Below are positions 55,610 to 64,000 of a stretch of DNA of 64,000 nucleotides, piece by piece. A program made the translations under genes and the position numbers. The stretch is taken from assembly GCA_031281585.1 (NCBI GenBank), contig JAITFE010000030.1:39921-103920 (forward strand). The letters are read 5' to 3'. The notes under the pieces are model-generated. The model was not told the DNA's origin. It searched no databases and worked only from the letters and a program-made list of their open reading frames with translations. Origin of the DNA: Bifidobacteriaceae bacterium. Its GTDB lineage: Bacteria; Actinomycetota; Actinomycetes; Actinomycetales; WQXJ01. Numbering within the stretch: position 1 is the first letter of the stretch; every line of letters starts with the position of its first letter.

Positions 55610-58600
55610 TTAGTCCCGGACGCGGCGGCGTGCCGCTGCCAGCACAAGAGCCAGCCCGGCCAGTGTGGCGGCGAGGGCGAGGACCGCGATGCCGCCAGAG
55701 GCGGTTCCCGTGATCGGCAGACCGCCGCCGGTGCCAGTCGGCGACTGACCGCTGGTCGGGGCCGCCGAGCCGGTTGGGCCGCCAGACTCGGTGGGACTGC
55801 CAGACTCGGTGGGGGCGCCCGATTCGGTGGGACTGCCAGACTCCGTCGGACTGCCAGACGCCGTGGGCGTGGGTTCGCCGGGGGCCGAGACCTCAAACGA
55901 AACGATCCACGTCCCAGACTGTTGGCCGACCAGTTCGACTTGATGGGCTCCAGGCTCCGCGTCGGCGGGGATGGTCCAATCGAGGCGGAGGCGCCCGTCC
56001 TGGTCGGCCTGGGCGGCGCCAAGGCTGACCGGGGTGGAGCGCATGGTTCCGGCGACGGTCTCGCCAGGCTGGAAGTTGACACCCGTCACGGCCGCGCCGT
56101 CTCCGGGTTCGAACTGGGTGGCGGACAGAGTCAATTCCGGCACGCCGATTCGCCATGGGGTCGTGGCCTGGTTGCCCGCCGGGTCGAGTTCCACTACTTC
56201 CACCAGGTCGCCTTCGCTGCCGCTGGGCGCCAGCGTGCAAGACCACGCGCCGTCCGGTCCGGCGGTGGCCGCGCACAGCGCGCTGCCGTTTGCGTCCACC
56301 ACGGTGACCTGGTTGCCGGGTTCGGCCCCGGTTCCGGCAAGGACCGTCCCGTCGGACGGAACCGGTTCGACTCCGTTGGGCGCGGTGCGGTCCGCGAACC
56401 GGACCACCGCGGGAGACCCGCCCAGGATGTCGCTACCACCCACCCTCGCGGTGACCTCATAGGCGCCCGCGATTTGGCTGGTCAACGCCAGGTCGGCGGT
56501 GCCGTCCTGACCGGTTGTCGCCGTCACTTCGGCGGGCCCTGGGACCAGCCCGGCGGACACACCGGCGGGGATGGTGAACACGACGTGTTCGCCCTCCACG
56601 GGGTAGCCGCCCGCGTCGACCACGTACGCGGTGACCGTGCGGGTCGCCAAGCCGTCCGCCTCGGCTTCGCCAGATTGGCCTGCCAACCTGGTCAGGCCGG
56701 GGCCGAACGCCGGGGGACCGGCGGTGTACAACACGTCCACGGTGGTTTGCGTCCCGCCTGGGATGGTGGCCACGGGCTGGCCCGCCACTGAGACGCTGAT
56801 CCTGTAGCTGCCGGGCGCCAGGGCCGTCACCGGCACGCTGGCCGTCCCGGACGCGTCGGCCGTGAACGGCGTGGACCAGGCCGAGGCGCCGGGCGCGCTC
56901 AAGGGCGCAGCCGAGACGACCCCGGAGGCGCCACCCAGCGGGGCGCCGCCGGCGTCCCTGAGGATTATGGCCACCGTGTAGGCGTCGGTTCCGTCAGCCA
57001 CCACCCTGCTTGGGGAGGCGTTGGTCGCGGCCGGCGCCACGGCGAACTGGGAGCGGGCCGGATCGACCGGGTTCGCCGCGAACACCGCCACCGGATAGGG
57101 CGGCGTCGAGGACACTCCGCCGACTTCGGCGCGCACCGGGTAAGCCCCGTCCACAACCGATGTGACCACCGTTGTGACCAGTCCGTCAGCCCCAGAGGCG
57201 CCAGACCAGACGGTCGAACCGCTCGGGAAGAGCGCCCCACTGGGGTCCGCGTACGCCAACTCGAACTGGGCGGGCGTTCCCGGCACCGGATTCCCGTAGG
57301 AGTCGACCGTCGCCATGGTGACCGGCACTTGGGCCGCGCCGTCGGGGGCGGCGGGACCGCCGCCCACCGTCAAAGTCGCCAAAGACGCCGCCGGGTCGAC
57401 TGGTCCGGGCGCGAACACCAACGCGGCCAGGCCGCCCAGCGGTTCGCCGGCGACTTCGGCCCGCACTTGGTAGTTGCCTGACCTGGTCACGCCGAATCCC
57501 GACCAGGTGGCGACTCCGGCCGCCGAGTCGACAGTCGCCGCGAACACCCAGGCCCCGGTGTCGGCCAGGCGGTAGTAGAAGCTCACCGGCAAGCTGCCCA
57601 GGAACGGGCTCCCGGACGCGTCGACCAGGTGGGCCACCGCCCCCGCGTCGGCGCCGCCCACAACGCCGGCGCCCGGAATCGGCTCGATCCACGAGGCGGT
57701 CCCGTCCCATGTCGGGGGCGGAGCCGTGGTCTTGAACTCCAGTTGCCTCTCGCCGATCAGATCGCCGTCCACCAGCGCTCTGAGGGCGGCGGTCACCTCA
57801 GACGCGGAGCCGATCTCGACGAGAGCGGCGCCGTCGGGGCCGGTTTCCGCCGGGCAGGTGGTTTGACCGTCGCAGGGGCCGCCGTGGAAGTGGGCCGGGC
57901 CACCCGCCGGCAGCGTGAAAACGACCGGCGTGCTGGTGATGATGTTGCCGTAGGCGTCCCGCAGGGCGGCTTTAGCCCAATGCAGGCCGCTGCCCGGCTC
58001 GACCGCGTCCTGGGAGGCCGTCAGCAGGCTGTGCGCCGCAGAGGCGGGCCCGGCTGCGAATTCGACCGACAGGACCGTCTGGTCGTCGGGAACGCCACCG
58101 GCGGGTGTGGCGGCCTTGACGTAGTACACGCCGGCCGTCTCGACGGTGAAGCCGTCCCACAAGGCGGTCCCGTCCGCGGGGTTCGCCGAAACGGTGGCTC
58201 CCGTGGTGAACGGACCGGTGGGGCTTTCGTGGCTGTAGGAGAAAGTGACTGGCACGGCGACCCCGGTGTAGACCTCCCCGGCGGAGTCCCGCAGGACGAC
58301 CCGCGCCCGGTGGAACTCCGTGCCGACCGCCTTGGCCGGCGGGTTGTCCGCGTTGGACGTCATCTCAAAGTCAGAGCGGGCCGGGTCGTAGCCGAAACCG
58401 GTGAACTCCACCGTGGCCGGGGACCCGTTTGCGATCTGGACGCCATCCACCGAAGCGGTGACGTTGAACGTGCCCGGGCGCTTGGAGACCAGCCGCAACT
58501 GGGCCACCCCCAACGCCCCTCCCGCCGTGCCGGCCGGAACCGAGACGGTCACGCCCGCGCCGCCCGCCACATCGCCGCCGGCGGTCTTCGCGGTGACGCC

Positions 58601-61600
58601 CTCCGGCACCGCGAAGACCGCGATCCCGTCAGGCGCCAGGTTGGTGTTGGCGTCTCTCAACTCCGCCTGGACCACCAGTTCCGTCGCCCCGTCGGTCGGG
58701 GCGGTCCCCGGAGCGGGCGGACCGACCAGCCGGGACTGGCCCGCGATGGCCGGGCCGGCCTTGAATTCGAGGGTCCGGTCCGCGGGCGCAATGCTAGCCG
58801 TTCCGATCAGCGCTTTGACCCCGTGATAGACGTCTGCGGCCGTGGAGGTCAGATGGACCGTCAAAGTGCCGTCCAACCCCGTCGAATAGGGCCCCGGCTC
58901 GGTGATTTGGATCGCTCCCGGCAACGCGAAACTCACGCCCGCGCCCGGGACCAGCGATCCATCGGCGTCCCGCGCCGTGACCGTCACCGTGAACGGTGCC
59001 GTCCCGTCGGCCACGACCGCCTGGCCGTCCGGGTCCACGCTCCAAGACGACGCGGACGCGACGGCCGAGCCGGGGGCGAACTTCAAGTCCGCCGAGCCGG
59101 CCGGCAGGCCCACGTCTTCGCCCAACCAGGCTCTGACCTGTGCGGTGACCGCCGAGCCGGACACCACCTCGACTTGGGCAGCTCCGAGTTGCGAGGTCTC
59201 CACCTCGCACCGGTGCGGGTCGCAGCCCACGCTCGAGAACCGGGCCGGTCCGGAACTGGGCAGGGTGAAGACGGTGGGAGCTCCGCCCACCGGGTTGCCG
59301 TACGCGTCTGCGACGGCCAGCTTGGCCCAGTGGGCCGCCTGCCCGTTCGAGGCGATGGCGCCGGTCGATGCCGTAAACACGGCCGCCACGGCATCGCCGG
59401 CCACGAACTGAGCCGTCGCGCCGTAGTCCGCGTCCGGGCTTGGGAACTGGACCCCGCCGACCTCGGCCTTGAGCAGGTAGGTTCCCGCTTGTTCAACGGT
59501 GAACCCGGCCAGTTCGGCCACGCCCGTCGCCGGGTCGGAGGCGACCGGCGCCAACGCGGTCCAGGCGCCGGAGCCAAGTGACAGCCGGTAGGAGAACACC
59601 ACCGGCAAGGACTCGCGCACATACGGGTCCCCGCTCGCGTCGCGGAGCACCGCCCGCAAAGTGTGCGACTCGGCAACGACCTGCTTGGCCGGCGGCACGT
59701 CCAACATGGTGGGGACCGTGAACTCGGACTCCTCGGCCGACCATTGCTGCGGCTGCGCCAACTGGGTGAACTCCACCGACGCGGGCGAGTTCAATTTGAC
59801 CGGCTGGCCGCCCACCTCGGCCGTGAGCTGGTAGACGGCCGCGCTGGAGGACACCAGCTTGATTTCGGCCAGGCCGCGCCGGTTCGGGTTGGTTTCAGAC
59901 GGATCGGCTGTGACCGGCACGTCGTCGGGGCCCGCCTTGTCGCCGGCGGCGGTCTTGGCGACCACTCCGGACGGGACGTGGAAGAACGCGGTGGCGCCCG
60001 GGGTCGGGTTGCCCCGCGCGTCGCGGAGGAGCGCGCCCACAGTCAACTCGGTCAGGCCGTCGGCTGGCGCGGTGTCTCCAGGCGCCACCAACTCCGAGTT
60101 GTCGCCTTCGGCAGACCCGGGGCTGAAGCGCAGGAGCCGGTCACCCTGCCCAATCTTTTCCCCGCCGATTTGGGCGTTCGCCGCCCAGCCGTCCGCGCCG
60201 TAATTGGCCGAGATGCTGGTGAAGGTGACGGACACGGTCCCATCCGGACCCGTCACGTAAGGGCCCTGGGCCGGGGCGATGGTCAACTGCGGGGAGTGGC
60301 CGAACACGACCTCGGTGTTTGGCACCTCGCCGCCGCCGGCGTTGCGGGCCGTCACCGTGGCCGTGTAGTGCTCCTGGCCGTCCGCCGTCAGCGGGCCGGT
60401 CGGAGTGACCGTCCAAGACGAGGCCGAGGCGAGCGCCACGCCGCCGGGCTGGGCGCCGAACTCGAGCTGCGCCGACCAGGCCGGTCCCGCGCCCACCAAC
60501 GCCGTGATCTGTGCGATCACCGGGCTGTCCGCGACAATTTCGACTCTGGCCACGCCCAATTCGGAGGAGACCAGAGTGCAGGTGTACGGCTGGCACGGGG
60601 TTCCGGTGAAGCGCGCCGCGCCGCCGTCCGGCAAGGCGAAGGCCACCGGCTCGTCCTGGACTGCGTTGCCGCGCGAATCGAGGACGGTCACCCGCGCCCA
60701 ATGGGTAGCCTGACCGTCGGGCTCCGCCAAACCGCCGGACGTGGCGAACTCGCTTTGCGCCACCGCCGCCGGACCGGCCTTGAACACCGCCAGCGCGACC
60801 GCGTCCGGGCCGCCGACTTGGCTCGCGCCGAGGGCGGCTTTCACCTCATACCAGCCCGCTTGGTCGACTGTGAACGAATTCCACACGGCGACCCCCGTGG
60901 CGGGGTCCGTCTGCGCTGTCGCGCCGGTCAGCCACGAGTCCTGGCCCACGGCCCGGTAACTGAACACCACGGACTGCTGACCCTGCGTGTACGGGCCGCC
61001 GTCGGCGTTTTTCACCGTCACACGGGGAGTGTGGAACTCGGTGGCCACCTGTTTGGCCTGGCCTGCCGTGCCGTCCATGGTCGGGACGTCCAGCACCGAG
61101 TCTGCGGCCGAGGCCCACGGTCTTGCGAACACGACATGAGCCGGCGAGCCCGTGACGATGGGCTCTGGGCCGACAGTCGCGGTCACCTCGAAGGTGCCTG
61201 ACCGGTCCGAGACCACGGCCAGCCGGGCGATCCCGACCGCGCCGCCGCCAGCCCCGTCTCCGGCCGGCACGGTCACGGTCACGCCGGCGCCGCCCCGCAC
61301 GTCGCCGTCCGCGGTCTTGGCCGTCAAACCCTCCGGGAGCGCGAACACCGCCGACCCGTTCGGCGTCAAGGACCCTTGCGCGTCCCGCAGTTGCGCCTCA
61401 ACCACCAACTCGTCCGAGCCGGTGGCCTGCCCCGGCTCGTCCGGCTCGACCAAGCCGGATCGGCCCGCCACGGCTGGCCCCGCAGGGGCCTGCCCAAACG
61501 CGATCGTTTGGTCTGCCACAGCCACGTTCCGCCCGTCGACCAGCGCGTTGACGGTGTAGTCGCCTGCGATTAGGGAAGTGAATTCGACCGTCACCTGTCC

Positions 61601-64000
61601 GCTCTGTCCAGCCGCGTACGGCCCCGCCGGGTCGATCGCCACCGCCGACGGCACGTCGAACGTGACGGCCGCCCCCGGCACCGGCACGGAATCGGCGTCC
61701 CGGACGGTCACCACGGCCGTGTAGGACCCCGCGCCGTCGGCCGGGACCGGGGTCGCCCCGGTCGGCTGGACAGTCCACGAGGACTTCGCCGCGACCGGGG
61801 TGGGCGCCACGAATGAGACAACGGCGGGCGAGCCGGTGGTGATCGGCTCGCCGTTCAGCGTCGCGGTCACGTTGTACGCCCCCGGTGTGGTGGAGACCAG
61901 ATACAGATAGGCGACTCCCAGCGGCGTGCCGTGCCTTCCGTCGCCGGCGGGCACAGTCACTGTGACGCCATCGCCGCCGGCCAGGTCGCCGGCCTCGGTC
62001 TTGGCTGTGACTCCGGCGGGCACCGCGAACACGGCGCTGCCCTCGGCGGTGAGAACGCCCTGCGCGTCTTTCAGCTCGGCCCGGACCAGCGCCTGAGCCA
62101 CGCCGTTGGCCTCGGTCGCCGTGTACGGAGTGCTGAGCGTCGAAGCCGAGGCGACCGCCGGGGCCGCCCGGAAGGTCACGGGCGCGGGCGGGTCGGGGAT
62201 CCGATCGTTCAAGAGCCAAGTCTCGGCTTGCAGCAGATAGGTGCACGGCTCTAGAGACGTGACTTGCCAGCGGACCACGCCATCCTCCAGGGCCGCGTGG
62301 TAGCCCAAGTCGCCGTTGCCGGAAGCGCCGCTGTCGCAGCTGAAGGTGTAATAGACAGTGCCGGCGGCGTCCGCCATGGGGTAGCCCTCGGCATCGAGCA
62401 AATGGAGCTCAAACGTGTGCGGGCTGAAACCGTTGGCCACCACCGTGGCGCCGTTCCTGGCCGTGGGGATGTCGTAATACGACCGGCCCGGGTCGACCGT
62501 TTGGGCCGTGAAGGTCAGGCGCACCGTCCCGTCCGAGGCGACCACCTGGGTTTCCGCGGCGTTCTTGACAGTCGCCACGCCCTGCGGGGAGGCGAGGGTC
62601 ACCCCGCCGGTCTGATTGGTCGCGCTCCAGGCGGTCACTTGGATGGAAGCCGAGCCGTCGGTGCCCACCGGCGCCGTGGCCCAGCCGCTGGTCCCGCCGA
62701 CCGCTGTGAGCGAGTACGGCATTTGGAAGCTGACCGAGCCACTGGTCACCGGATCCCCGAAGGCGTCGTTCAACCGGGCCGCCACGGTCAGCGGCTGGTG
62801 GGCGTTGGCCACGGCGGTCGCCACGTCAGGCGCGATCAGCCAAGAGCGCGACGGGTCGACTACGCCGCGGTGCGCGAGGCGCGCCACGTCGTTGCCGTCA
62901 GCTGGCCGGAGCTTCAACTCGAAACCGCCGCCGCCCGCGACCGGGTCGTTCCCGGCCGTCACGGCGATCACGTAGCTTCCGGGCACATCGCCTCGGAAGG
63001 TGGTGGTGTAGACCCCCGGGGCGCCTTCGGTGAACGCGGGGCCAAAGCTCAGGCTGGCGCCCTCCGGTCCGGACACCAACCGGGGCGTCAAGCCATCCGC
63101 CGCGCCGGCGAACGGCGCCCCGTCGGTCCCGTAGAGCTGAACGGTGATGGCGCCGGTGGTCGTGTCGTCAGTTGGAACCAAGGCGTCCGACACGGTGAAC
63201 CACGTGTCGGCGTGATCCGGGTCGATCCTGGGTGCGCTACCCGCTTCCCAGGTCAGAGTCTTGGGCGAGCCGCCCACGGCGGCGCCGGCAATGGTCGCGG
63301 TCAGTTCACAGGTCCCCTCGTCGCCCTGGATGAGGGCCTCCAAACGGCCGACGTCGGAGGTGTCTTTGGTCAAAGACCGGTTATGGCTCTCCGTGAACTC
63401 CGCGTCGCAGTGGTCGCCGCTCAAGGTCAATTGGACCTCCACGTTGGGCACGCGGCTGGCCCGGTCCTCGGACCAGGAAGTCACAACGGCGTTGTATTGC
63501 TCGCTTGGCGTGATGGCGTCCGGCGTGCCGTCCGGCTGGTCCTCCGGATCGTCCGGGAAGTCGCGCGGCGTGGACGGCTCCACGACCAGGGTCGAGGCTG
63601 CGGCGCTGGCCCCGGCGACGGCGGTGAAAGGCGCCCACAAGACGGTGTAGGGGCGGTAGTCGGCATTCACCAGGGTGGCCTGCTCGCTGTAGGACGACCC
63701 CGTCGCCACCAGGTGGCGGTAGCCGGGGTAGGCGGAATAGACCTGGGCTTCCCAACGGCCGCTGAGGCACTCGTAGGTGTAGGGGTCCTCCTCCGTGCAT
63801 TCAGGCCAGGAGAAGTCCAGGCCATCGCCGTCCCACGGGTCGGTGTCGGCGGCCTCCAGGTCGAAATCCCCTTCCGACGGAGGGTAGCCAAAGGCGTCGG
63901 TGGCCTCGATGATCACGGTTTGGCGGCCCCATTCCGCCTCGGGGGCGCCCGTGTCCATGTTGGCCGGTTGGCCCGGAGTCTGGGTGACCCGCGCCGAGGC
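55610..64000 (-). CDS. Giant LPXTG-anchored surface protein with Ig-like repeats (partial, 5' end beyond window)
   Basis: At least 2,796 residues without a stop; the N-terminus and signal peptide lie outside the window. Most is a chain of Big_1/invasin-like Ig domains of 90-120 residues, with the sub-motifs ARDADG..VPGA, LRDA.G.L.P.G.AVFAVPEGVTAKTA.GD, FSYR...W and DAYGN.V. From ~61.8 to 57.7 kb four different domains recur as a unit of ~455 residues, three times. The C-terminus has SPTESG repeats, then the sortase signal LPITG (55706-55720), a hydrophobic helix and AARRRVRD. It should be anchored to the cell wall as an adhesin or structural stalk. No sortase gene is in the window. The in-frame ATG at 63958 is within a domain and not the start. 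Confidence 0.9.
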   Translation of the reverse strand, partial: ASARVTQTPGQPANMDTGAPEAEWGRQTVIIEATDAFGYPPSEGDFDLEAADTDPWDGDGLDFSWPECTEEDPYTYECLSGRWEAQVYSAYPGYRHLVATGSSYSEQATLVNADYRPYTVLWAPFTAVAGASAAASTLVVEPSTPRDFPDDPEDQPDGTPDAITPSEQYNAVVTSWSEDRASRVPNVEVQLTLSGDHCDAEFTESHNRSLTKDTSDVGRLEALIQGDEGTCELTATIAGAAVGGSPKTLTWEAGSAPRIDPDHADTWFTVSDALVPTDDTTTGAITVQLYGTDGAPFAGAADGLTPRLVSGPEGASLSFGPAFTEGAPGVYTTTFRGDVPGSYVIAVTAGNDPVAGGGGFELKLRPADGNDVARLAHRGVVDPSRSWLIAPDVATAVANAHQPLTVAARLNDAFGDPVTSGSVSFQMPYSLTAVGGTSGWATAPVGTDGSASIQVTAWSATNQTGGVTLASPQGVATVKNAAETQVVASDGTVRLTFTAQTVDPGRSYYDIPTARNGATVVANGFSPHTFELHLLDAEGYPMADAAGTVYYTFSCDSGASGNGDLGYHAALEDGVVRWQVTSLEPCTYLLQAETWLLNDRIPDPPAPVTFRAAPAVASASTLSTPYTATEANGVAQALVRAELKDAQGVLTAEGSAVFAVPAGVTAKTEAGDLAGGDGVTVTVPAGDGRHGTPLGVAYLYLVSTTPGAYNVTATLNGEPITTGSPAVVSFVAPTPVAAKSSWTVQPTGATPVPADGAGSYTAVVTVRDADSVPVPGAAVTFDVPSAVAIDPAGPYAAGQSGQVTVEFTSLIAGDYTVNALVDGRNVAVADQTIAFGQAPAGPAVAGRSGLVEPDEPGQATGSDELVVEAQLRDAQGSLTPNGSAVFALPEGLTAKTADGDVRGGAGVTVTVPAGDGAGGGAVGIARLAVVSDRSGTFEVTATVGPEPIVTGSPAHVVFARPWASAADSVLDVPTMDGTAGQAKQVATEFHTPRVTVKNADGGPYTQGQQSVVFSYRAVGQDSWLTGATAQTDPATGVAVWNSFTVDQAGWYEVKAALGASQVGGPDAVALAVFKAGPAAVAQSEFATSGGLAEPDGQATHWARVTVLDSRGNAVQDEPVAFALPDGGAARFTGTPCQPYTCTLVSSELGVARVEIVADSPVIAQITALVGAGPAWSAQLEFGAQPGGVALASASSWTVTPTGPLTADGQEHYTATVTARNAGGGEVPNTEVVFGHSPQLTIAPAQGPYVTGPDGTVSVTFTSISANYGADGWAANAQIGGEKIGQGDRLLRFSPGSAEGDNSELVAPGDTAPADGLTELTVGALLRDARGNPTPGATAFFHVPSGVVAKTAAGDKAGPDDVPVTADPSETNPNRRGLAEIKLVSSSAAVYQLTAEVGGQPVKLNSPASVEFTQLAQPQQWSAEESEFTVPTMLDVPPAKQVVAESHTLRAVLRDASGDPYVRESLPVVFSYRLSLGSGAWTALAPVASDPATGVAELAGFTVEQAGTYLLKAEVGGVQFPSPDADYGATAQFVAGDAVAAVFTASTGAIASNGQAAHWAKLAVADAYGNPVGGAPTVFTLPSSGPARFSSVGCDPHRCEVETSQLGAAQVEVVSGSAVTAQVRAWLGEDVGLPAGSADLKFAPGSAVASASSWSVDPDGQAVVADGTAPFTVTVTARDADGSLVPGAGVSFALPGAIQITEPGPYSTGLDGTLTVHLTSTAADVYHGVKALIGTASIAPADRTLEFKAGPAIAGQSRLVGPPAPGTAPTDGATELVVQAELRDANTNLAPDGIAVFAVPEGVTAKTAGGDVAGGAGVTVSVPAGTAGGALGVAQLRLVSKRPGTFNVTASVDGVQIANGSPATVEFTGFGYDPARSDFEMTSNADNPPAKAVGTEFHRARVVLRDSAGEVYTGVAVPVTFSYSHESPTGPFTTGATVSANPADGTALWDGFTVETAGVYYVKAATPAGGVPDDQTVLSVEFAAGPASAAHSLLTASQDAVEPGSGLHWAKAALRDAYGNIITSTPVVFTLPAGGPAHFHGGPCDGQTTCPAETGPDGAALVEIGSASEVTAALRALVDGDLIGERQLEFKTTAPPPTWDGTASWIEPIPGAGVVGGADAGAVAHLVDASGSPFLGSLPVSFYYRLADTGAWVFAATVDSAAGVATWSGFGVTRSGNYQVRAEVAGEPLGGLAALVFAPGPVDPAASLATLTVGGGPAAPDGAAQVPVTMATVDSYGNPVPGTPAQFELAYADPSGALFPSGSTVWSGASGADGLVTTVVTSVVDGAYPVRAEVGGVSSTPPYPVAVFAANPVDPARSQFAVAPAATNASPSRVVADGTDAYTVAIILRDAGGAPLGGASGVVSAAPLSAPGASAWSTPFTADASGTASVPVTALAPGSYRISVSVAGQPVATIPGGTQTTVDVLYTAGPPAFGPGLTRLAGQSGEAEADGLATRTVTAYVVDAGGYPVEGEHVVFTIPAGVSAGLVPGPAEVTATTGQDGTADLALTSQIAGAYEVTARVGGSDILGGSPAVVRFADRTAPNGVEPVPSDGTVLAGTGAEPGNQVTVVDANGSALCAATAGPDGAWSCTLAPSGSEGDLVEVVELDPAGNQATTPWRIGVPELTLSATQFEPGDGAAVTGVNFQPGETVAGTMRSTPVSLGAAQADQDGRLRLDWTIPADAEPGAHQVELVGQQSGTWIVSFEVSAPGEPTPTASGSPTESGSPTESGAPTESGSPTESGGPTGSAAPTSGQSPTGTGGGLPITGTASGGIAVLALAATLAGLALVLAAARRRVRD
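57680..61790 (-). repeat. Three copies of a ~455-residue four-domain super-repeat inside the giant gene
   Basis: The unit starts SSW(T/S)V..PTG..ADG and begins near 61785, 60425 and 59050, so ~1,360-1,375 bp apart. Each has domain A (GPY.TG.DGT...FTS), B (PEGVTAKTA.GDV.GGAGVTV), C (VPTM...FSYR...DPATG) and D (HWAK..V.DAYGN, ARF....C..C). A lone B-type domain precedes the array. Confidence 0.8.

Noticed and set aside
57629..59581. 650-codon plus-strand frame antisense to the giant gene
   Set aside because: Arg/Gly/Val-rich shadow typical of G+C-rich antisense frames; the minus-strand frame has clear repeated domains.
1..64000. tRNA, rRNA, CRISPR, prophage or intact insertion sequence
   Set aside because: No cloverleaf, spacer-repeat array or transposase/integrase frame was seen; a computed scan (tRNAscan, CRISPR finder) would be decisive.

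Overview
The window is G+C-rich DNA (about two thirds or more by eye). Gene content and order point to an actinomycete (Actinomycetota): a yebC-ruvC-ruvA-ruvB-yajC-secD-secF-apt-rel block, then hisS-aspS and rarA, a DUF222/13E12 HNH protein, a GntR/GntP gluconate locus, a DUF349 protein, an LPXTG-anchored surface protein, and many genes with a -10 box only 6-8 nt before the start codon (leaderless mRNAs). Genus cannot be read from the sequence. I saw no rRNA, tRNA, CRISPR array, insertion sequence or prophage.

Layout. 1-4.7 kb: two tandem, duplicated OafA/OatA-like membrane O-acyltransferases, the first cut by the window edge. 5.3-7.4 kb: DUF222-HNH protein behind a 24-bp tandem repeat. 7.7-17.9 kb: yebC, Holliday-junction genes ruvCAB (a 58-bp palindrome splits ruvA from ruvB), the Sec accessory genes yajC-secD-secF, apt and bifunctional rel. 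17.8-26.1 kb: a polytopic membrane protein, an SGNH-like DUF6270 protein, two paralogous cyclophilin-type isomerases, and between them a type II DNA methyltransferase with a truncated XcyI-type endonuclease, plus a DUF349 protein. 26.3-34.9 kb: hisS, aspS, an AAA_14/DUF4143 ATPase, an MMPL transporter and rarA. 34.9-38.8 kb: a gluconate locus with a divergent regulator, a CRP/GlxR-like site, the permease and a gluconokinase-6-phosphogluconate dehydrogenase fusion. 38.9-50.8 kb: Sfp-type PPTase, DUF554, NifX-like protein, coaA, clpX, chorismate mutase, malQ, a multidrug/NIPA-like membrane protein, VanZ-RDD, a GalT-like DUF4921 protein and a lipoprotein. 51.3-55.5 kb: cell-surface glycan genes (GT4, GT2, TagG/TagH-type ABC exporter). 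55.6-64 kb: the C-terminal 2,796 residues of a giant cell-wall-anchored repeat protein that runs off the right edge.

How the parts work together. Housekeeping functions (recombination, secretion, stringent response, tRNA charging, proteolysis, CoA synthesis) alternate with envelope functions: acyl transfer, glycan synthesis and export, lipid-linked or mycolate-like transport, and a sortase substrate. The gluconate locus looks like a self-contained import-to-pentose-phosphate module.

Most notable signals: a 9-mer, CGATGCCGT, found at least 21 times on both strands where about one is expected, in genes and gaps and twice as inverted pairs; the REP-like palindrome in the ruv operon; the GntK-Gnd fusion; the restriction enzyme that ends just before its catalytic E-x-K; a four-domain super-repeat in the giant surface protein; and 33-bp direct repeats in front of the AAA_14 gene. 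Computed searches were not possible, so family names rest on recognised motifs.
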